A stretch of 64,000 bases of DNA from Streptomyces sp. NBC_00273. GTDB taxonomy: Bacteria; Actinomycetota; Actinomycetes; Streptomycetales; Streptomycetaceae. Location of the stretch: assembly GCF_036178145.1 (NCBI RefSeq), contig NZ_CP108067.1:6399501-6463500 (forward strand), read 5' to 3'. The translations under genes were made by a program, and so were the position numbers. The notes below the pieces were generated by a model. The model was not told the origin of the DNA. It was given only the letters and a program-made list of their open reading frames with translations, and ran no database searches. Positions within the stretch are counted from its first letter, which is position 1; each line of letters opens with the position of its first letter. Of the stretch, positions 53,103 through 64,000 are shown piece after piece.

Positions 53103-54095
53103 ATGGCCACCAGGAAGAACTCCACCGACGATCCGCTTGCCCCGCTCACCCTCGCGGTGGGGCAGGAGGAGCTGCTGCTCGACCGTGCCGTGCGCGAGGT
53201 GGTGACGGCCGCCCGCGCCGCCGACGCCGACACGGACGTCCGCGACCTCGCCTCCGATCAGCTCCAGCCCGGCACGCTCGCCGAGCTGACGAGCCCCTCG
53301 CTCTTCTCCGAGCGCAAGGTGCTGGTCGTGCGCAACGCGCAGGACCTGTCCGCCGACTCGGTCAAGGAGGTCAAGGCCTACCTCGCCGCGCCCTACGAGG
53401 AGATCATCCTGGTCCTCCTCCACGCGGGCGGGGTCAAGGGCAAGGGCCTGCTGGACGCCGCGCGCAAGGCGGGCGCGCGCGAGATCGCCTGCCCGAAGAT
53501 GACGAAGGCCGCGGACCGGCTGTCCTTCGTGCGGGGCGAATTCCGCACGCTCGGCCGGTCGGCGACCCCGGAAGCCTGCCAGAACCTGGTGGACGCGATC
53601 GGCAGCGACCTGCGGGAGCTGGCGAGCGCCGCCGCGCAGCTGTGCGCCGACGTCGAGGGCACCATCGACGAGGCCGTCGTCGCCCGCTACTACACCGGCC
53701 GGGCCGAGGCCTCTAGCTTCACGGTCGCCGACCGGGCGGTCGAAGGGCGCGCGGCCGAGGCGCTCGAAGCCCTGCGCTGGTCCCTGTCCACCGGGGTGGC
53801 GCCGGTCCTGATCACCAGCGCCCTGGCCCAGGCGGTCCGCGCGATCGGCAAGCTCGCCTCCGCCCCGCGCGGAGCCCGCCCCGGCGACCTCGCCCGGGAC
53901 CTGGGCATGCCCCCGTGGAAGATCGACCGGGTCCGCCAGCAGATGCGCGGCTGGTCGGCGGACGGGGTCTCGGACGCCCTGCGCGCCGTGGCCGCCGCCG
54001 ACGCCGGGGTCAAGGGCGGCGGCGACGACCCCGAGTACGCCCTGGAGAAGGCCGTCGTCGCGGTGGCCCGCGCGGCCCGTCCCCAGCGCCGTTAG
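53103..54095 (+). CDS. holA: DNA polymerase III subunit delta
   Basis: The 330-residue clamp-loader subunit starts at ATG 53103 (ATRKNSTDDPLAPLTLAVGQEE). It shows the HolA pattern: SLFSERKVLVVRNAQDL, LLHAGGVKGKGLLDAARKAGA and, near the C-terminus, ARDLGMPPWKIDRVRQQMRGW. It helps load the beta clamp on DNA. The upstream open frame is a shadow of the opposite gene. A GATGCT hexamer lies 7 nt before the ATG. Confidence 0.94.
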   Translation: MATRKNSTDDPLAPLTLAVGQEELLLDRAVREVVTAARAADADTDVRDLASDQLQPGTLAELTSPSLFSERKVLVVRNAQDLSADSVKEVKAYLAAPYEEIILVLLHAGGVKGKGLLDAARKAGAREIACPKMTKAADRLSFVRGEFRTLGRSATPEACQNLVDAIGSDLRELASAAAQLCADVEGTIDEAVVARYYTGRAEASSFTVADRAVEGRAAEALEALRWSLSTGVAPVLITSALAQAVRAIGKLASAPRGARPGDLARDLGMPPWKIDRVRQQMRGWSADGVSDALRAVAAADAGVKGGGDDPEYALEKAVVAVARAARPQRR

Positions 54096-54107
54096 CCCGG
54101 ACCCCGC

Positions 54108-54500
54108 ATGTATGACGATGCCGACTACTGGGAGCGCTGGATCGCGAGGCTGCTGGGCGTCCTCGCCGCCGATGCCACGGATCAACTGGCCTGGGCCGGT
54201 GAGCACGGGGTGAAGAGCGTCCCTGTCACCGACGACGCCGACTTCGTCCTCCACCTGGCCGAGGGGATGGCGGAGCGGGGGACCCTCGCCCCCGAGGCCC
54301 TGCAGGACCTCCGGGCCATCGGCCGGATCCTCGGCGAGGCCGACGTCCGCGGCCGCGCCGGCCTGTGGGCCCGGTCGCTGACCGCCGAGCCCGCCTGGAG
54401 CGAGGTGCGCACCCTGGCCCGCCGGATCCTCGTCGCCCGCGAGGGCGACTGGCGCAGGCCCCTGCCGCACCGCGTACCGCCCCAGCACATCTACGACTGA
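54108..54500 (+). CDS. Hypothetical protein downstream of holA
   Basis: The 130-residue product starts at ATG 54108, 12 bp after holA, and is probably in its operon. It is mostly helical and mixed charge (YWERWIARLLGVLAADATDQ, RAIGRILGEADVRGRAGLWA) with no cysteine or span. I recognise no family. Codon use is normal. Confidence 0.72.
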   Translation: MYDDADYWERWIARLLGVLAADATDQLAWAGEHGVKSVPVTDDADFVLHLAEGMAERGTLAPEALQDLRAIGRILGEADVRGRAGLWARSLTAEPAWSEVRTLARRILVAREGDWRRPLPHRVPPQHIYD

Positions 54501-54532
54501 GCCCGCCCGGGGTGAGGCCCCCCGGGCAGCAC

Positions 54533-54579
54533 GAAGGCCCCGGCAACCGCCCTGGGGAAGGGCGGAGGCCGGGGCCTTC
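54533..54579. terminator. Terminator between convergent genes
   Basis: GAAGGCCCCGGC pairs with GCCGGGGCCTTC, with an inner CCGCCCT/AGGGCGG stem. Confidence 0.85.
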
Positions 54580-54698
54580 GGGTTACTTCTGGATTGCTCC
54601 GCACCCGCGTGGCGAACGCTTCGTGTGCGGAGCGGGGTGCCGGTCAGGAGCGGGAGAGAGGGCCCGCTGGGTCCCTTCCGGCGATCACATCAGGGAGC

Positions 54699-54965
54699 TC
54701 AGCCCTGCAGGGAGGCAACCTTGGTGGCCAGCGCCGACTTCTTGTTGGCGGCGGCGTTCTTGTGGATGACACCCTTCGAGACAGCCTTGTCGAGCGCACG
54801 CGCGGCAGCGCGAGAAGCCACGGTGGCCTTCTCGACGTCACCGGCGACGACGGCCTCGCGGGCCTTGCGGATCGCGGTCTTGAGCGAGGACTTGACGGCC
54901 TTGTTGCGCAGGCGCGCCTTCTCGTTCGTCTTGTTCCGCTTGATCTGGGACTTGATGTTCGCCAC
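54699..54965 (-). CDS. rpsT: 30S ribosomal protein S20
   Basis: The 88-residue basic helical protein ([20 protein letters not shown] ... [19 protein letters not shown]) is a standard S20, which binds the 5' domain of 16S rRNA. It starts at ATG 54965 and reads away from lepA, with which it shares the 54966-55220 region. The 255 bp there must hold both promoters. Confidence 0.97.
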   Translation of the reverse strand: MANIKSQIKRNKTNEKARLRNKAVKSSLKTAIRKAREAVVAGDVEKATVASRAAARALDKAVSKGVIHKNAAANKKSALATKVASLQG

Positions 54966-55220
54966 GAAAGAGCCTTTTCAGGTTCAGAGTTTGATCTTCG
55001 GATTGTGCCTCGACAGCTGAGAGGGCATACGAGACACAGCTGCCCAGGCTACCAGGCACGCTGCGGGCGGCCCAAACCGAGCGCACTGCCCCGTCCATGG
55101 GACCATGGGAGTCTGCGTAGAGATCCGACATCGCGCCGCCGACAGCGACGGGAGCCGGACCCTCGCTCCGACCGACGCTCCGCAAACGCTTCCGACTGCG
55201 ACCGAGAATCAGGACACTGC

Positions 55221-57086
55221 GTGCCCGCGATCCCCAGCCACGTGCCCGAGCCGAGCCGTACCGACTCGGCGCTGATCCGCAACTTCTGCATCATCGCGCA
55301 CATCGACCACGGCAAGTCGACCCTTGCCGACCGGATGCTCCAGATCACCGGTGTGGTCGACCAGCGGCAGATGCGCGCCCAGTACCTCGACCGCATGGAC
55401 ATCGAGCGTGAGCGCGGCATCACGATCAAGTCCCAGGCGGTCCGGCTGCCCTGGGCTCCCACCACGGGCGAGGGTCAGGGCAACACCCACATCCTCAACA
55501 TGATCGACACCCCCGGGCACGTCGACTTCACCTACGAGGTCTCCCGTTCCCTCGCCGCGTGCGAGGGCACCGTCCTCCTCGTGGACGCCGCCCAGGGCAT
55601 CGAGGCGCAGACCCTCGCCAACCTGTACCTGGCGATGGAGAACGACCTCGCGATCGTCCCCGTCCTGAACAAGATCGACCTGCCGGCCGCCCAGCCGGAG
55701 AAGTTCGCCGAGGAGCTGGCGAACCTGATCGGCTGCCAGCCCGAGGACGTGCTGCGCGTCTCGGCGAAGACCGGTCTCGGCGTCGAGGCGCTGCTCGACA
55801 AGGTCGTCGCCACGGTTCCGGCCCCGGTCGGCGTCAAGGACGCCCCGGCCCGCGCCATGATCTTCGACTCCGTCTACGACTCGTACCGTGGCGTCGTCAC
55901 GTACGTCCGTGTGGTCGACGGGCAGCTGAACAAGCGCGAGCGCATCCGCATGATGTCCACCGGCGCCACCCACGAGCTGCTGGAGATCGGCGTCTCCTCC
56001 CCGGAGATGACCCCGTCCGACGGCATCGGCGTCGGCGAGGTGGGCTACATCATCACCGGCGTGAAGGACGTCCGTCAGTCCAAGGTCGGTGACACCATCA
56101 CCAGCCTGCACAACGGCGCCACCGAGGCCCTCGGCGGCTACAAGGACCCGCGGCCGATGGTCTTCTCCGGCCTCTACCCGCTCGACGGCTCGGACTACCC
56201 GGACCTGCGCGAGGCGCTGGACAAGCTCCAGCTCAACGACGCCGCGCTCGTCTACGAGCCGGAGACCTCGGCGGCGCTCGGCTTCGGCTTCCGCGTCGGC
56301 TTCCTCGGCCTGCTCCACCTGGACGTGGTCCGTGAGCGCCTCGAGCGCGAGTTCGGCCTCGACCTGATCGCCACCGCGCCCAACGTGGTCTACCGGGTGG
56401 TCATGGAGGACGGCAAGGAAGTCACCGTCACCAACCCGAGCGAGTTCCCCGAGGGCAAGATCTCGGACGTGTTCGAGCCGGTCGTCAGGGCCACCGTGCT
56501 CGCGCCCACCGAGTTCATCGGCGCGATCATGGAGCTGTGCCAGCAGCGCCGCGGCACGCTCCTCGGCATGGACTACCTCTCCGAGGACCGGGTCGAGATC
56601 CGCTACACCCTCCCCCTCGCGGAGATCGTCTTCGACTTCTTCGACCAGCTGAAGTCCAAGACGCGCGGTTACGCCTCCCTGGACTACGAACCCACGGGCG
56701 AGCAGTCCGGCAGCCTGGTCAAGGTCGACATCCTGCTGCACGGCGACAAGGTCGACGCCTTCTCCGCCGTCACGCACAAGGACGCCGCCTACGCCTACGG
56801 CGTGCGCCTCGTGGCCAAGCTGCGCGAGCTCATCCCGCGGCAGGCCTTCGAGGTGCCGATCCAGGCCGCGATCGGCTCCCGCGTCATCGCCCGCGAGACC
56901 ATCCGCGCCATCCGCAAGGACGTCCTCGCCAAGTGCTACGGCGGTGACATCTCCCGTAAGCGGAAGCTGCTGGAGAAGCAGAAGGAAGGCAAGAAGCGGA
57001 TGAAGATGGTCGGCTCCGTGGAGGTCCCGCAGGAGGCCTTCATCGCCGTCCTCTCCAGTGACGAGTCCGGCGGCAAGAAGAAGTAG
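55221..57086 (+). CDS. lepA: Elongation factor 4 (LepA)
   Basis: The 621-residue translational GTPase starts at GTG 55221 ([20 protein letters not shown]). It has [19 protein letters not shown] (G1), [12 protein letters not shown] (switch I), DTPGHVDF (G3) and NKIDLPAA (G4), domains II, III and V, and the LepA-specific C-terminus ([20 protein letters not shown]). LepA acts on stalled or early ribosomes. It lies divergently from rpsT, as in many actinobacteria. Confidence 0.96.
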   Translation: MPAIPSHVPEPSRTDSALIRNFCIIAHIDHGKSTLADRMLQITGVVDQRQMRAQYLDRMDIERERGITIKSQAVRLPWAPTTGEGQGNTHILNMIDTPGHVDFTYEVSRSLAACEGTVLLVDAAQGIEAQTLANLYLAMENDLAIVPVLNKIDLPAAQPEKFAEELANLIGCQPEDVLRVSAKTGLGVEALLDKVVATVPAPVGVKDAPARAMIFDSVYDSYRGVVTYVRVVDGQLNKRERIRMMSTGATHELLEIGVSSPEMTPSDGIGVGEVGYIITGVKDVRQSKVGDTITSLHNGATEALGGYKDPRPMVFSGLYPLDGSDYPDLREALDKLQLNDAALVYEPETSAALGFGFRVGFLGLLHLDVVRERLEREFGLDLIATAPNVVYRVVMEDGKEVTVTNPSEFPEGKISDVFEPVVRATVLAPTEFIGAIMELCQQRRGTLLGMDYLSEDRVEIRYTLPLAEIVFDFFDQLKSKTRGYASLDYEPTGEQSGSLVKVDILLHGDKVDAFSAVTHKDAAYAYGVRLVAKLRELIPRQAFEVPIQAAIGSRVIARETIRAIRKDVLAKCYGGDISRKRKLLEKQKEGKKRMKMVGSVEVPQEAFIAVLSSDESGGKKK

Positions 57087-57111
57087 CAGCCCCGCCGTCA
57101 CCCGACGCAGA

Positions 57112-57144
57112 CAGGCCCCCGCACTCAGGTGCGGGGGCCTGTTT
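57112..57144 (+). terminator. lepA terminator
   Basis: CAGGCCCCCGCAC and GTGCGGGGGCCTG are perfect arms, followed by TTTC. Confidence 0.88.
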
Positions 57145-57321
57145 CGTTATGAAGCGGCCGCTCGCGGGCCCTTACGCACGCGCCGGTCGCGCTCTAGTCT
57201 GATCACTGCTCGACGGTTACTCGCCAGTTTAAAAAGCCACCGGCTGCATACCCGCCAGTCCCCAGCGCTCCCCAGCGCCCCACGCCCACGCACTACCGCG
57301 TGGATCGGTCCGGAGGATGTC

Positions 57322-59214
<1,893 letters not shown>

Positions 59215-59300
59215 CGCCTGCCGCGGGCCCGGCGGGGCGGGGCGGCGGACCGCCCCGCGGACCCCGCCGTTCCCGGGCGGCCCCGGGGTGTCGGCCGCGA

Positions 59301-59396
59301 GCCGGCTCCCGGGGCTCCGCCCCGGACCCCGCGCCTCAAACGCCGGCGGGGTCGGACGGGACGCCGGCGGGGTCGGACGTGACGACGGCGGGGCCG
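59301..59396. repeat. Intergenic repeat (GCCTCAAACGCCGGCGGGG type)
   Basis: The sequence holds the unit GCGCCTCAAACGCCGGCGGGG (59332-59351), then shortened copies with ACGCCGGCGGGGTCGGACG (59361-59379) and ACGACGGCGGGG. It is preceded by GGGGCTCCGCCCC. It is the same family as 33704-33995, in opposite orientation. Confidence 0.75.
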
Positions 59397-59419
59397 TTCC
59401 CGTGCGGGATGATGGGTGC

Positions 59420-60652
59420 ATGCCTTCCGCACTCCCCGACGGTGAACCCATGCCCGAAGACGGCGCGCTGCCGTCGCACGCCCTGGCGGGCGCGGGGGAG
59501 CGGCCGCTCGGGTTCTACCTGCACGTCCCGTACTGCGCCACGCGCTGCGGGTACTGCGACTTCAACACCTACACGGCCACCGAGCTGCGGGGCACCGGCG
59601 GTGTGCTCGCCTCCCGGGAGAACTACGCCGACACCCTGATCGACGAGGTCCGCCTCGCGCGGAAGGTGCTCGGGGACGACCCGAGGGCCGTACGGACGGT
59701 GTTCGTGGGCGGCGGCACGCCCACGTTGCTGCCCGCCGGGGACCTCGTACGGATGCTCGCGGCCATCCGGGACGAATTCGGCCTGGCCGAGGACGCCGAG
59801 ATCACCACCGAGGCCAACCCGGAGTCGGTGAACCCGCAGTACCTGGCCGAGCTGCGCGCCGGGGGCTTCAACCGGGTCTCCTTCGGCATGCAGAGCGCCA
59901 AGCAGCACGTCCTGAAGGTGCTCGACCGCACCCACACGCCGGGGCGCCCCGAGGCGTGCGTCGCGGAGGCGCGGGCGGCGGGCTTCGAGCACGTCAACCT
60001 CGACCTGATCTACGGCACGCCCGGGGAGTCGGACGAGGACTGGCGGGCGACCCTCTCGGCGGCGCTGGGCGCCGGGCCGGACCACATCAGCGCCTACGCG
60101 CTGATCGTCGAGGAGGGCACGCAGCTGGCGCGGCGCATCCGCCGCGGCGAGGTTCCGATGACGGACGACGACGTGCACGCCGACCGGTACCTGATCGCGG
60201 ACTCGGTCATGGCCGAGGCCGGGTACTCCTGGTACGAGGTCTCGAACTGGGCCACCTCGGAGGCCGGGCGCTGCCTGCACAACGAGCTGTACTGGCGCGG
60301 CGCCGACTGGTGGGGCGCGGGGCCGGGCGCGCACTCGCACGTGGGCGGGGTGCGGTGGTGGAACGTGAAGCACCCGGGCGCGTACGCCGCGGCCCTGGCC
60401 GAGGGCCGTTCCCCCGGCGCGGGGTGCGAGCTCCTCTCCGAGGAGGACCGGCGGGTGGAGCGGATCCTGCTGGAGCTCCGGCTGGTGGACGGCGTCCCGC
60501 TGACCCTGCTGGCCCCGGCCGGGCTCGCGGCCTCCCGCAAGGCCCTGGCGGACGGGCTGCTGGACGCCGCGCCGTACGAGGCCGGGCGGGCCGTGCTGAC
60601 CCTGCGGGGGCGGTTGCTGGCCGACGCGGTGGTCCGGGACCTGGTGGACTGA
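59420..60652 (+). CDS. hemW: Radical SAM haem chaperone HemW (coproporphyrinogen III oxidase-like)
   Basis: The 410-residue radical SAM protein starts at ATG 59420 (PSALPDGEPMPEDG). It has FYLHVPYCATRCGYCDFNTY (CxxxCxxC), FVGGGTPTLLPAG, TTEANPESVN, RVSFGMQSAKQHVLKVLDR and LDLIYGTPGES. It lacks the extra N-terminal residues of true HemN, so it is HemW, which inserts or carries haem. Repeats flank it on both sides. GATGAT lies 6 nt before the ATG, a possible leaderless -10. Confidence 0.9.
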   Translation: MPSALPDGEPMPEDGALPSHALAGAGERPLGFYLHVPYCATRCGYCDFNTYTATELRGTGGVLASRENYADTLIDEVRLARKVLGDDPRAVRTVFVGGGTPTLLPAGDLVRMLAAIRDEFGLAEDAEITTEANPESVNPQYLAELRAGGFNRVSFGMQSAKQHVLKVLDRTHTPGRPEACVAEARAAGFEHVNLDLIYGTPGESDEDWRATLSAALGAGPDHISAYALIVEEGTQLARRIRRGEVPMTDDDVHADRYLIADSVMAEAGYSWYEVSNWATSEAGRCLHNELYWRGADWWGAGPGAHSHVGGVRWWNVKHPGAYAAALAEGRSPGAGCELLSEEDRRVERILLELRLVDGVPLTLLAPAGLAASRKALADGLLDAAPYEAGRAVLTLRGRLLADAVVRDLVD

Positions 60653-60669
60653 CCAGCCTGCGGCGCCGT

Positions 60670-60790
60670 TGCCGGGGGCGCTGCCCCCGGACCCCCGCGC
60701 CTCAAGCGCCGGCGGGGCTGGGTGGGTGCGCCTCAAGCGCCGGCGGGGCTGAAAGTGCGCCTCAAACGCCGGCGGGGCTCGGAGGGCTGC
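60670..60790. repeat. Three tandem copies of the intergenic repeat
   Basis: GCGCCTCAAGCGCCGGCGGGG occurs near 60697 and 60728, and GCGCCTCAAACGCCGGCGGGG near 60757, with GCT following each. GCCGGGGGCGCTGCCCCCGG lies just before. The array fills the gap between hemW and the convergent DUF3097 gene. Confidence 0.85.
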
Positions 60791-60827
60791 GGCGGGGCCT
60801 GTCAGGGGTCGGCCGGGCTGGGGTGGG

Positions 60828-61628
60828 CTACGGGGCCGTGACGTGGTCGATGAGGTGCTCCACCGAGCCCAGGAGCGTCGGCTCCAGGTCCTTGTAGGAC
60901 GTCACCCGGGACAGGATGTGCTGCCAGGCAGCGCCCGTGTTCTCCGGCCAGCCCAGGGCCCGGCAGATGCCCGTCTTCCAGTCCTGGCCGGGCGGGACCA
61001 CCGGCCACGCGGGAATGCCCAGCGCGGACGGCTTCACGGCCTGCCAGACGTCCACGTACGGGTGACCCACGATCAGGACGTCCGGCGAGCTCACCGACGC
61101 CGCGATGCGGGACTCCTTCGAACCCGGCACGAGGTGGTCGACCAGGACGCCGAGGCGGGCGTCCGCGGCCGGGGCGAAGTCGGCGACGACGGCCGGGAGG
61201 TCGTCGATGCCCTCCAGGTACTCCACCACGACGCCCTCGATCCGCAGGTCGTCACCCCAGACCCGCTCCACCAGCTCCGCGTCGTGCCGGCCCTCGACGT
61301 AGATCCGGCCCGCCCGCGCCACCCGCGCCCGCGCCCCGGGCACGGCCAGCGAGCCCGAGGCCGTCAGGCGCGGCCCCGCGGGCCCGCGCGCGGGCCGGAC
61401 CAGGGTGACCACCTCGCCGTCCAGCAGGAACCCGCGCGGCTCCATCGGGAAGACCCGCCGCTTGCCGAAGCGGTCCTCCAGGGTCACCGTGCCCGCCTCG
61501 CAGGCCACCACCGCGCCGCAGAAGTCCGTACCGGCGACCTCGACCACGAGGTCCCGGTCGGCCGCCACCTCGGGCACGGCCTTGGGTCGCTTCCACTGCG
61601 GGGTCAGGTCGGGGGAGTACTCGCGCAT
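60828..61628 (-). CDS. DUF3097 family protein
   Basis: The 266-residue protein starts at ATG 61628 (REYSPDLTPQWKRPKAV). It contains EVAGTDFCGAVVACEAGTVT, RIYVEGRHDAELVERVWGDD (a TOPRIM-like acidic pattern), VEYLEGIDDLP and DVLIVGHPYVDVWQAVKP. It matches, from memory, the actinobacterial DUF3097 family, whose function is unknown; the TOPRIM-like motif suggests nucleic acid metabolism. TACTGT lies 7 nt before the ATG on the coding strand, so the mRNA may be leaderless. Confidence 0.82.
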   Translation of the reverse strand: MREYSPDLTPQWKRPKAVPEVAADRDLVVEVAGTDFCGAVVACEAGTVTLEDRFGKRRVFPMEPRGFLLDGEVVTLVRPARGPAGPRLTASGSLAVPGARARVARAGRIYVEGRHDAELVERVWGDDLRIEGVVVEYLEGIDDLPAVVADFAPAADARLGVLVDHLVPGSKESRIAASVSSPDVLIVGHPYVDVWQAVKPSALGIPAWPVVPPGQDWKTGICRALGWPENTGAAWQHILSRVTSYKDLEPTLLGSVEHLIDHVTAP

Positions 61629-61656
61629 CCGGCCGACAGTAGGAGAGCCGCGCGCG

Positions 61657-62382
61657 TCACGCCTCCGACACGCCGAAACGGGCCGCCAGTGTGGCGCGTT
61701 GCGCACGGACGAACTCCGCCCCGACCACCGCTCCGTGACCCGGTACGTACAGTGCGTCGTCCCCGCCCAGTGACAGCAGCCGGTCCAGGGCGGCGGGCCA
61801 CTGCCCGGGGGTGGCGTCCGGGCCCGCCATGGGCTCGCCCGACTCCTCGACCAGGTCCCCGCAGAAGACCACCTCGCGCTCGCCCGGTACGAAGACGGCC
61901 AGGTCGTGCCCGCTGTGCCCGGGCCCCACATTGGCCAGCAGCACCTGTACGCCACCCAGTTCCAGCGTCCACTCGCCCGACACCGAATGCCGGGGCAGCA
62001 CCAGCAGGTCCACCGCCTCCGCCGCCTCGGCCTCCGCCAGCCCCTGCCGGACCGCGTCCTCGCGCAGCTCCTCGCGTTCCGCCGCCAGCAGCGAGTCCAG
62101 CCCGACCGCCCCGAACACTTCGGCCCCGGTGAAGGCGGCCGCGCCCAGGACGTGATCGAAATGACCGTGCGTGAATGCGATATGGGTCACGTGCCGGCCC
62201 GTCAGCCGCTCCGCCTCGGCCCGTACCTGCGCGCCCTCGCGCACACACGAACCGGGGTCGATCAGAAGGACCGAATCCTCGCCCACCACCAGCCCCACGG
62301 TGCAGTCCCACACCGGCAGCCGCCGCCGGCCGGCCCGTCCGGTCAGCCGTTCCCAGCCCGACCCTTCCCAATGCACGTCCAT
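61657..62382 (-). CDS. Metallo-beta-lactamase-fold hydrolase
   Basis: The 241-residue protein starts at ATG 62382 ([13 protein letters not shown]). Zinc ligands are in [15 protein letters not shown] (HxHxDH), the later [10 protein letters not shown] and FCGDLVEE, and GHGAVV near the end. It belongs to the glyoxalase II-like group; the substrate is unknown. TAGCGT lies 6 nt before the ATG. Its 3' end is 28 bp from the DUF3097 start. Confidence 0.88.
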   Translation of the reverse strand: MDVHWEGSGWERLTGRAGRRRLPVWDCTVGLVVGEDSVLLIDPGSCVREGAQVRAEAERLTGRHVTHIAFTHGHFDHVLGAAAFTGAEVFGAVGLDSLLAAEREELREDAVRQGLAEAEAAEAVDLLVLPRHSVSGEWTLELGGVQVLLANVGPGHSGHDLAVFVPGEREVVFCGDLVEESGEPMAGPDATPGQWPAALDRLLSLGGDDALYVPGHGAVVGAEFVRAQRATLAARFGVSEA

Positions 62383-62435
62383 GCCGCGACGCTACCCTGG
62401 CGGGCCTCCCTTGCCAGGGGCTTACCGCCCGGCCG

Positions 62436-62480
62436 TACACTGAGCGGGGGCTCTCTGGCACTCGAACGATCAGAGTGCCA
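62436..62480 (+). promoter_or_regulatory. CIRCE operator and promoter of hrcA-dnaJ
   Basis: TACACT at 62436-62441 is a fitting -10 (TTGCCA lies 19 bp upstream). The inverted repeat TGGCACTC-N9-GAGTGCCA at 62456-62480 is a full CIRCE element, the operator bound by HrcA. This makes the operon self-repressed and heat-inducible. Confidence 0.92.
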
Positions 62481-62528
62481 ACGAACACGGCAGAAGACGG
62501 CAACGGACCACAGCTGGAGGTGTGCGCG

Positions 62529-63545
62529 ATGCTCAGCGAACGCAGACTCGAAGTGCTGCGCGCCATCGTCCAGGACTACGTCGGGACGGAGGAGCCGGTC
62601 GGCTCCAAGGCGCTCACGGAGCGGCACCGGCTCGGCGTCTCGCCCGCCACCGTGCGCAACGACATGGCCGTGCTGGAGGACGAGGGCTACATCGCCCAAC
62701 CCCACACCAGCGCCGGCCGGATCCCCACCGACAAGGGCTACCGGCTCTTCGTCGACAAGCTGGCGGGGGTCAAGCCGCTGTCGTCGCCCGAGCGCCGGGC
62801 CATCCAGAACTTCCTCGACGGCGCCGTCGACCTCGACGACGTGGTCGGCCGCACGGTGCGGCTGCTCGCGCAGCTCACCCGGCAGGTCGCCGTCGTCCAG
62901 TACCCGAGCCTGACCCGGTCGACCGTCCGGCACGTGGAGCTGCTCTCGCTCGCTCCCGCGCGCCTGATGCTCGTACTGATCACGGACACCGGGCGGGTCG
63001 AGCAGCGGCTCGTCGACTGCCCGAGCCCCTTCGGGGAGACCTCGCTGGCGGACCTGCGGGCCCGGCTCAACAGCCGGGTCGTCGGGCGCCGCTTCACCGA
63101 TGTACCCCCGCTCGTCCAGGACCTCCCCGAATCCTTCGAGGCCGAGGACCGCGGCACGGTTTCCACGGTGCTCGCGACACTCCTCGAAACCCTGGTCGAG
63201 GAAGCCGAAGAGCGGCTGATGATCGGCGGTACCGCCAATCTCACCCGCTTCGGACACGATTTTCCCCTGACGATCAGGCCGGTGCTCGAAGCACTCGAGG
63301 AGCAGGTCGTGCTCCTCAAGCTGCTGGGCGAGGCCAACGAGTCGGGAATGGCCGTACGGATCGGGCACGAGAACGCCTACGAGGGACTGAACTCCACGTC
63401 GGTCGTCTCGGTCGGTTACGGTTCGGGCGGCGAAGCAGTCGCCAAACTCGGCGTGGTCGGACCGACCCGCATGGACTACCCCGGAACGATGGGAGCGGTA
63501 CGCGCAGTGGCACGTTACGTCGGACAGATCCTGGCGGAGTCGTAA
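62529..63545 (+). CDS. hrcA: Heat-shock repressor HrcA
   Basis: The 338-residue repressor starts at ATG 62529 ([19 protein letters not shown]). It has the winged helix ([38 protein letters not shown]), a GAF-like centre and the family C-terminus. It binds CIRCE, present 48 bp upstream, and needs GroEL for full activity in studied bacteria. dnaJ follows without a gap. Confidence 0.95.
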   Translation: MLSERRLEVLRAIVQDYVGTEEPVGSKALTERHRLGVSPATVRNDMAVLEDEGYIAQPHTSAGRIPTDKGYRLFVDKLAGVKPLSSPERRAIQNFLDGAVDLDDVVGRTVRLLAQLTRQVAVVQYPSLTRSTVRHVELLSLAPARLMLVLITDTGRVEQRLVDCPSPFGETSLADLRARLNSRVVGRRFTDVPPLVQDLPESFEAEDRGTVSTVLATLLETLVEEAEERLMIGGTANLTRFGHDFPLTIRPVLEALEEQVVLLKLLGEANESGMAVRIGHENAYEGLNSTSVVSVGYGSGGEAVAKLGVVGPTRMDYPGTMGAVRAVARYVGQILAES

Positions 63546-64000
63546 GTGGCCACGGACTACTACGCCGTTCTCGGCGTGCGCCGCGACGCATCGCAGGACG
63601 AGATCAAGAAGGCCTTCCGGCGCCTCGCGCGTGAACTCCACCCGGACGTGAATCCGGACCCGAAGACGCAGGAGCGCTTCAAGGAGATCAACGCGGCCTA
63701 CGAGGTGCTGTCGGACCCGCAGAAGAAGCAGGTCTACGACCTCGGCGGCGACCCGCTGTCCTCCTCGGGCGGTGGCGGCGGAGCGGGCGGCTTCGGAGCG
63801 GGTGGCTTCGGCAACTTCTCCGACATCATGGACGCCTTCTTCGGCCAGGCCTCGCAGCGCGGCCCGCGCTCGCGGACCCGGCGCGGCCAGGACGCGATGA
63901 TCCGCCTGGACCTGGAACTGGACGAGGCGGCCTTCGGGACGACCAAGGACATCCAGGTCGACACGGCCGTCGTCTGCAACACCTGCTCCGGTGAGGGCGC
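63546..64000 (+). CDS. dnaJ: Chaperone DnaJ, 5' part (runs off the window)
   Basis: GTG 63546 directly follows the hrcA stop. The J domain is visible (YYAVLGVRRDASQDEIKKAF, HPDVNPDPKTQERF with HPD), then a Gly/Phe region (GGGGGAGGFGAGGFGNF) and the first zinc-finger repeat beginning CNTCSGEG at the window end. Location after hrcA marks it as the second dnaJ (dnaJ2) of Streptomyces. It is truncated only by the window edge. Confidence 0.95.
   Translation, partial: MATDYYAVLGVRRDASQDEIKKAFRRLARELHPDVNPDPKTQERFKEINAAYEVLSDPQKKQVYDLGGDPLSSSGGGGGAGGFGAGGFGNFSDIMDAFFGQASQRGPRSRTRRGQDAMIRLDLELDEAAFGTTKDIQVDTAVVCNTCSGEG

Overview
The window is a block of high-GC actinobacterial chromosome, almost certainly from a Streptomyces. 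Third-codon positions are nearly all G or C. Gene content and order (TIGR03960 and TIGR03936 radical SAM genes, a giant RNase E, rplU-rpmA-obg, proB-proA, nadD, an LCP protein, rsfS, leuS, comEA-comEC, holA, rpsT, lepA, hemW, hrcA-dnaJ) match, from memory, the S. coelicolor SCO2554-SCO2602 segment read in reverse. No database was searched, so family names rest on motifs and context.

Positions 1-2689 and 14612-64000 are core chromosome. Positions of about 2620-14540 are accessory DNA made of two integrated elements, stacked at one attachment site inside the 3' end of the TIGR03960 radical SAM gene. The outer element (about 2620-12766, 10.1 kb) carries a large serine integrase at its right end. 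It also carries a second, resolvase-type recombinase, small DNA-binding-like proteins and a compact cargo operon (4895-8440). That operon encodes a 90-residue CACARC protein, a 40-residue membrane peptide, a 45-residue cysteine-free peptide, a JmjC/cupin oxygenase, an aldo/keto reductase and an APH-fold kinase. An XRE-TPR regulator and a repeat protein are divergently transcribed from it. I read this as a candidate peptide-modification (RiPP-like) or peptide-signalling system. The inner element (about 12767-14540) is reduced to its integrase and its ends. Each integration gave the host gene a new 3' end, and the two displaced native-type tails are still readable downstream.

The core right of the island begins with a 19-residue-repeat membrane protein and the TIGR03936 partner gene. 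Next come RNase E, ribosomal proteins L21 and L27, and Obg. Positions 23498-31967 form a cell-wall glycopolymer block: a GT2 enzyme, GalE, a GT4 enzyme, a fused GT2/CDP-glycerophosphotransferase resembling PdtA, and a GtrB/GtrA pair. Proline synthesis (proB, proA) follows, then the spore-wall-associated SCO2584- and SCO2583-type membrane proteins, an M48 protease, nadD and an LCP ligase-type protein.

From 41117 the genes serve ribosome and translation roles: rsfS, two identical tRNA-Ala(GGC) genes, and leuS behind a three-leucine leader peptide. DegV, ComEA, ComEC (without an in-frame stop), YceI, HolA, S20, LepA, an acyl-CoA ligase, HemW, a DUF3097 protein, an MBL hydrolase, and CIRCE-controlled hrcA with the start of dnaJ complete the window. 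Many core genes have a -10-like hexamer 6-8 nt before the start codon, so leaderless transcripts appear common here.
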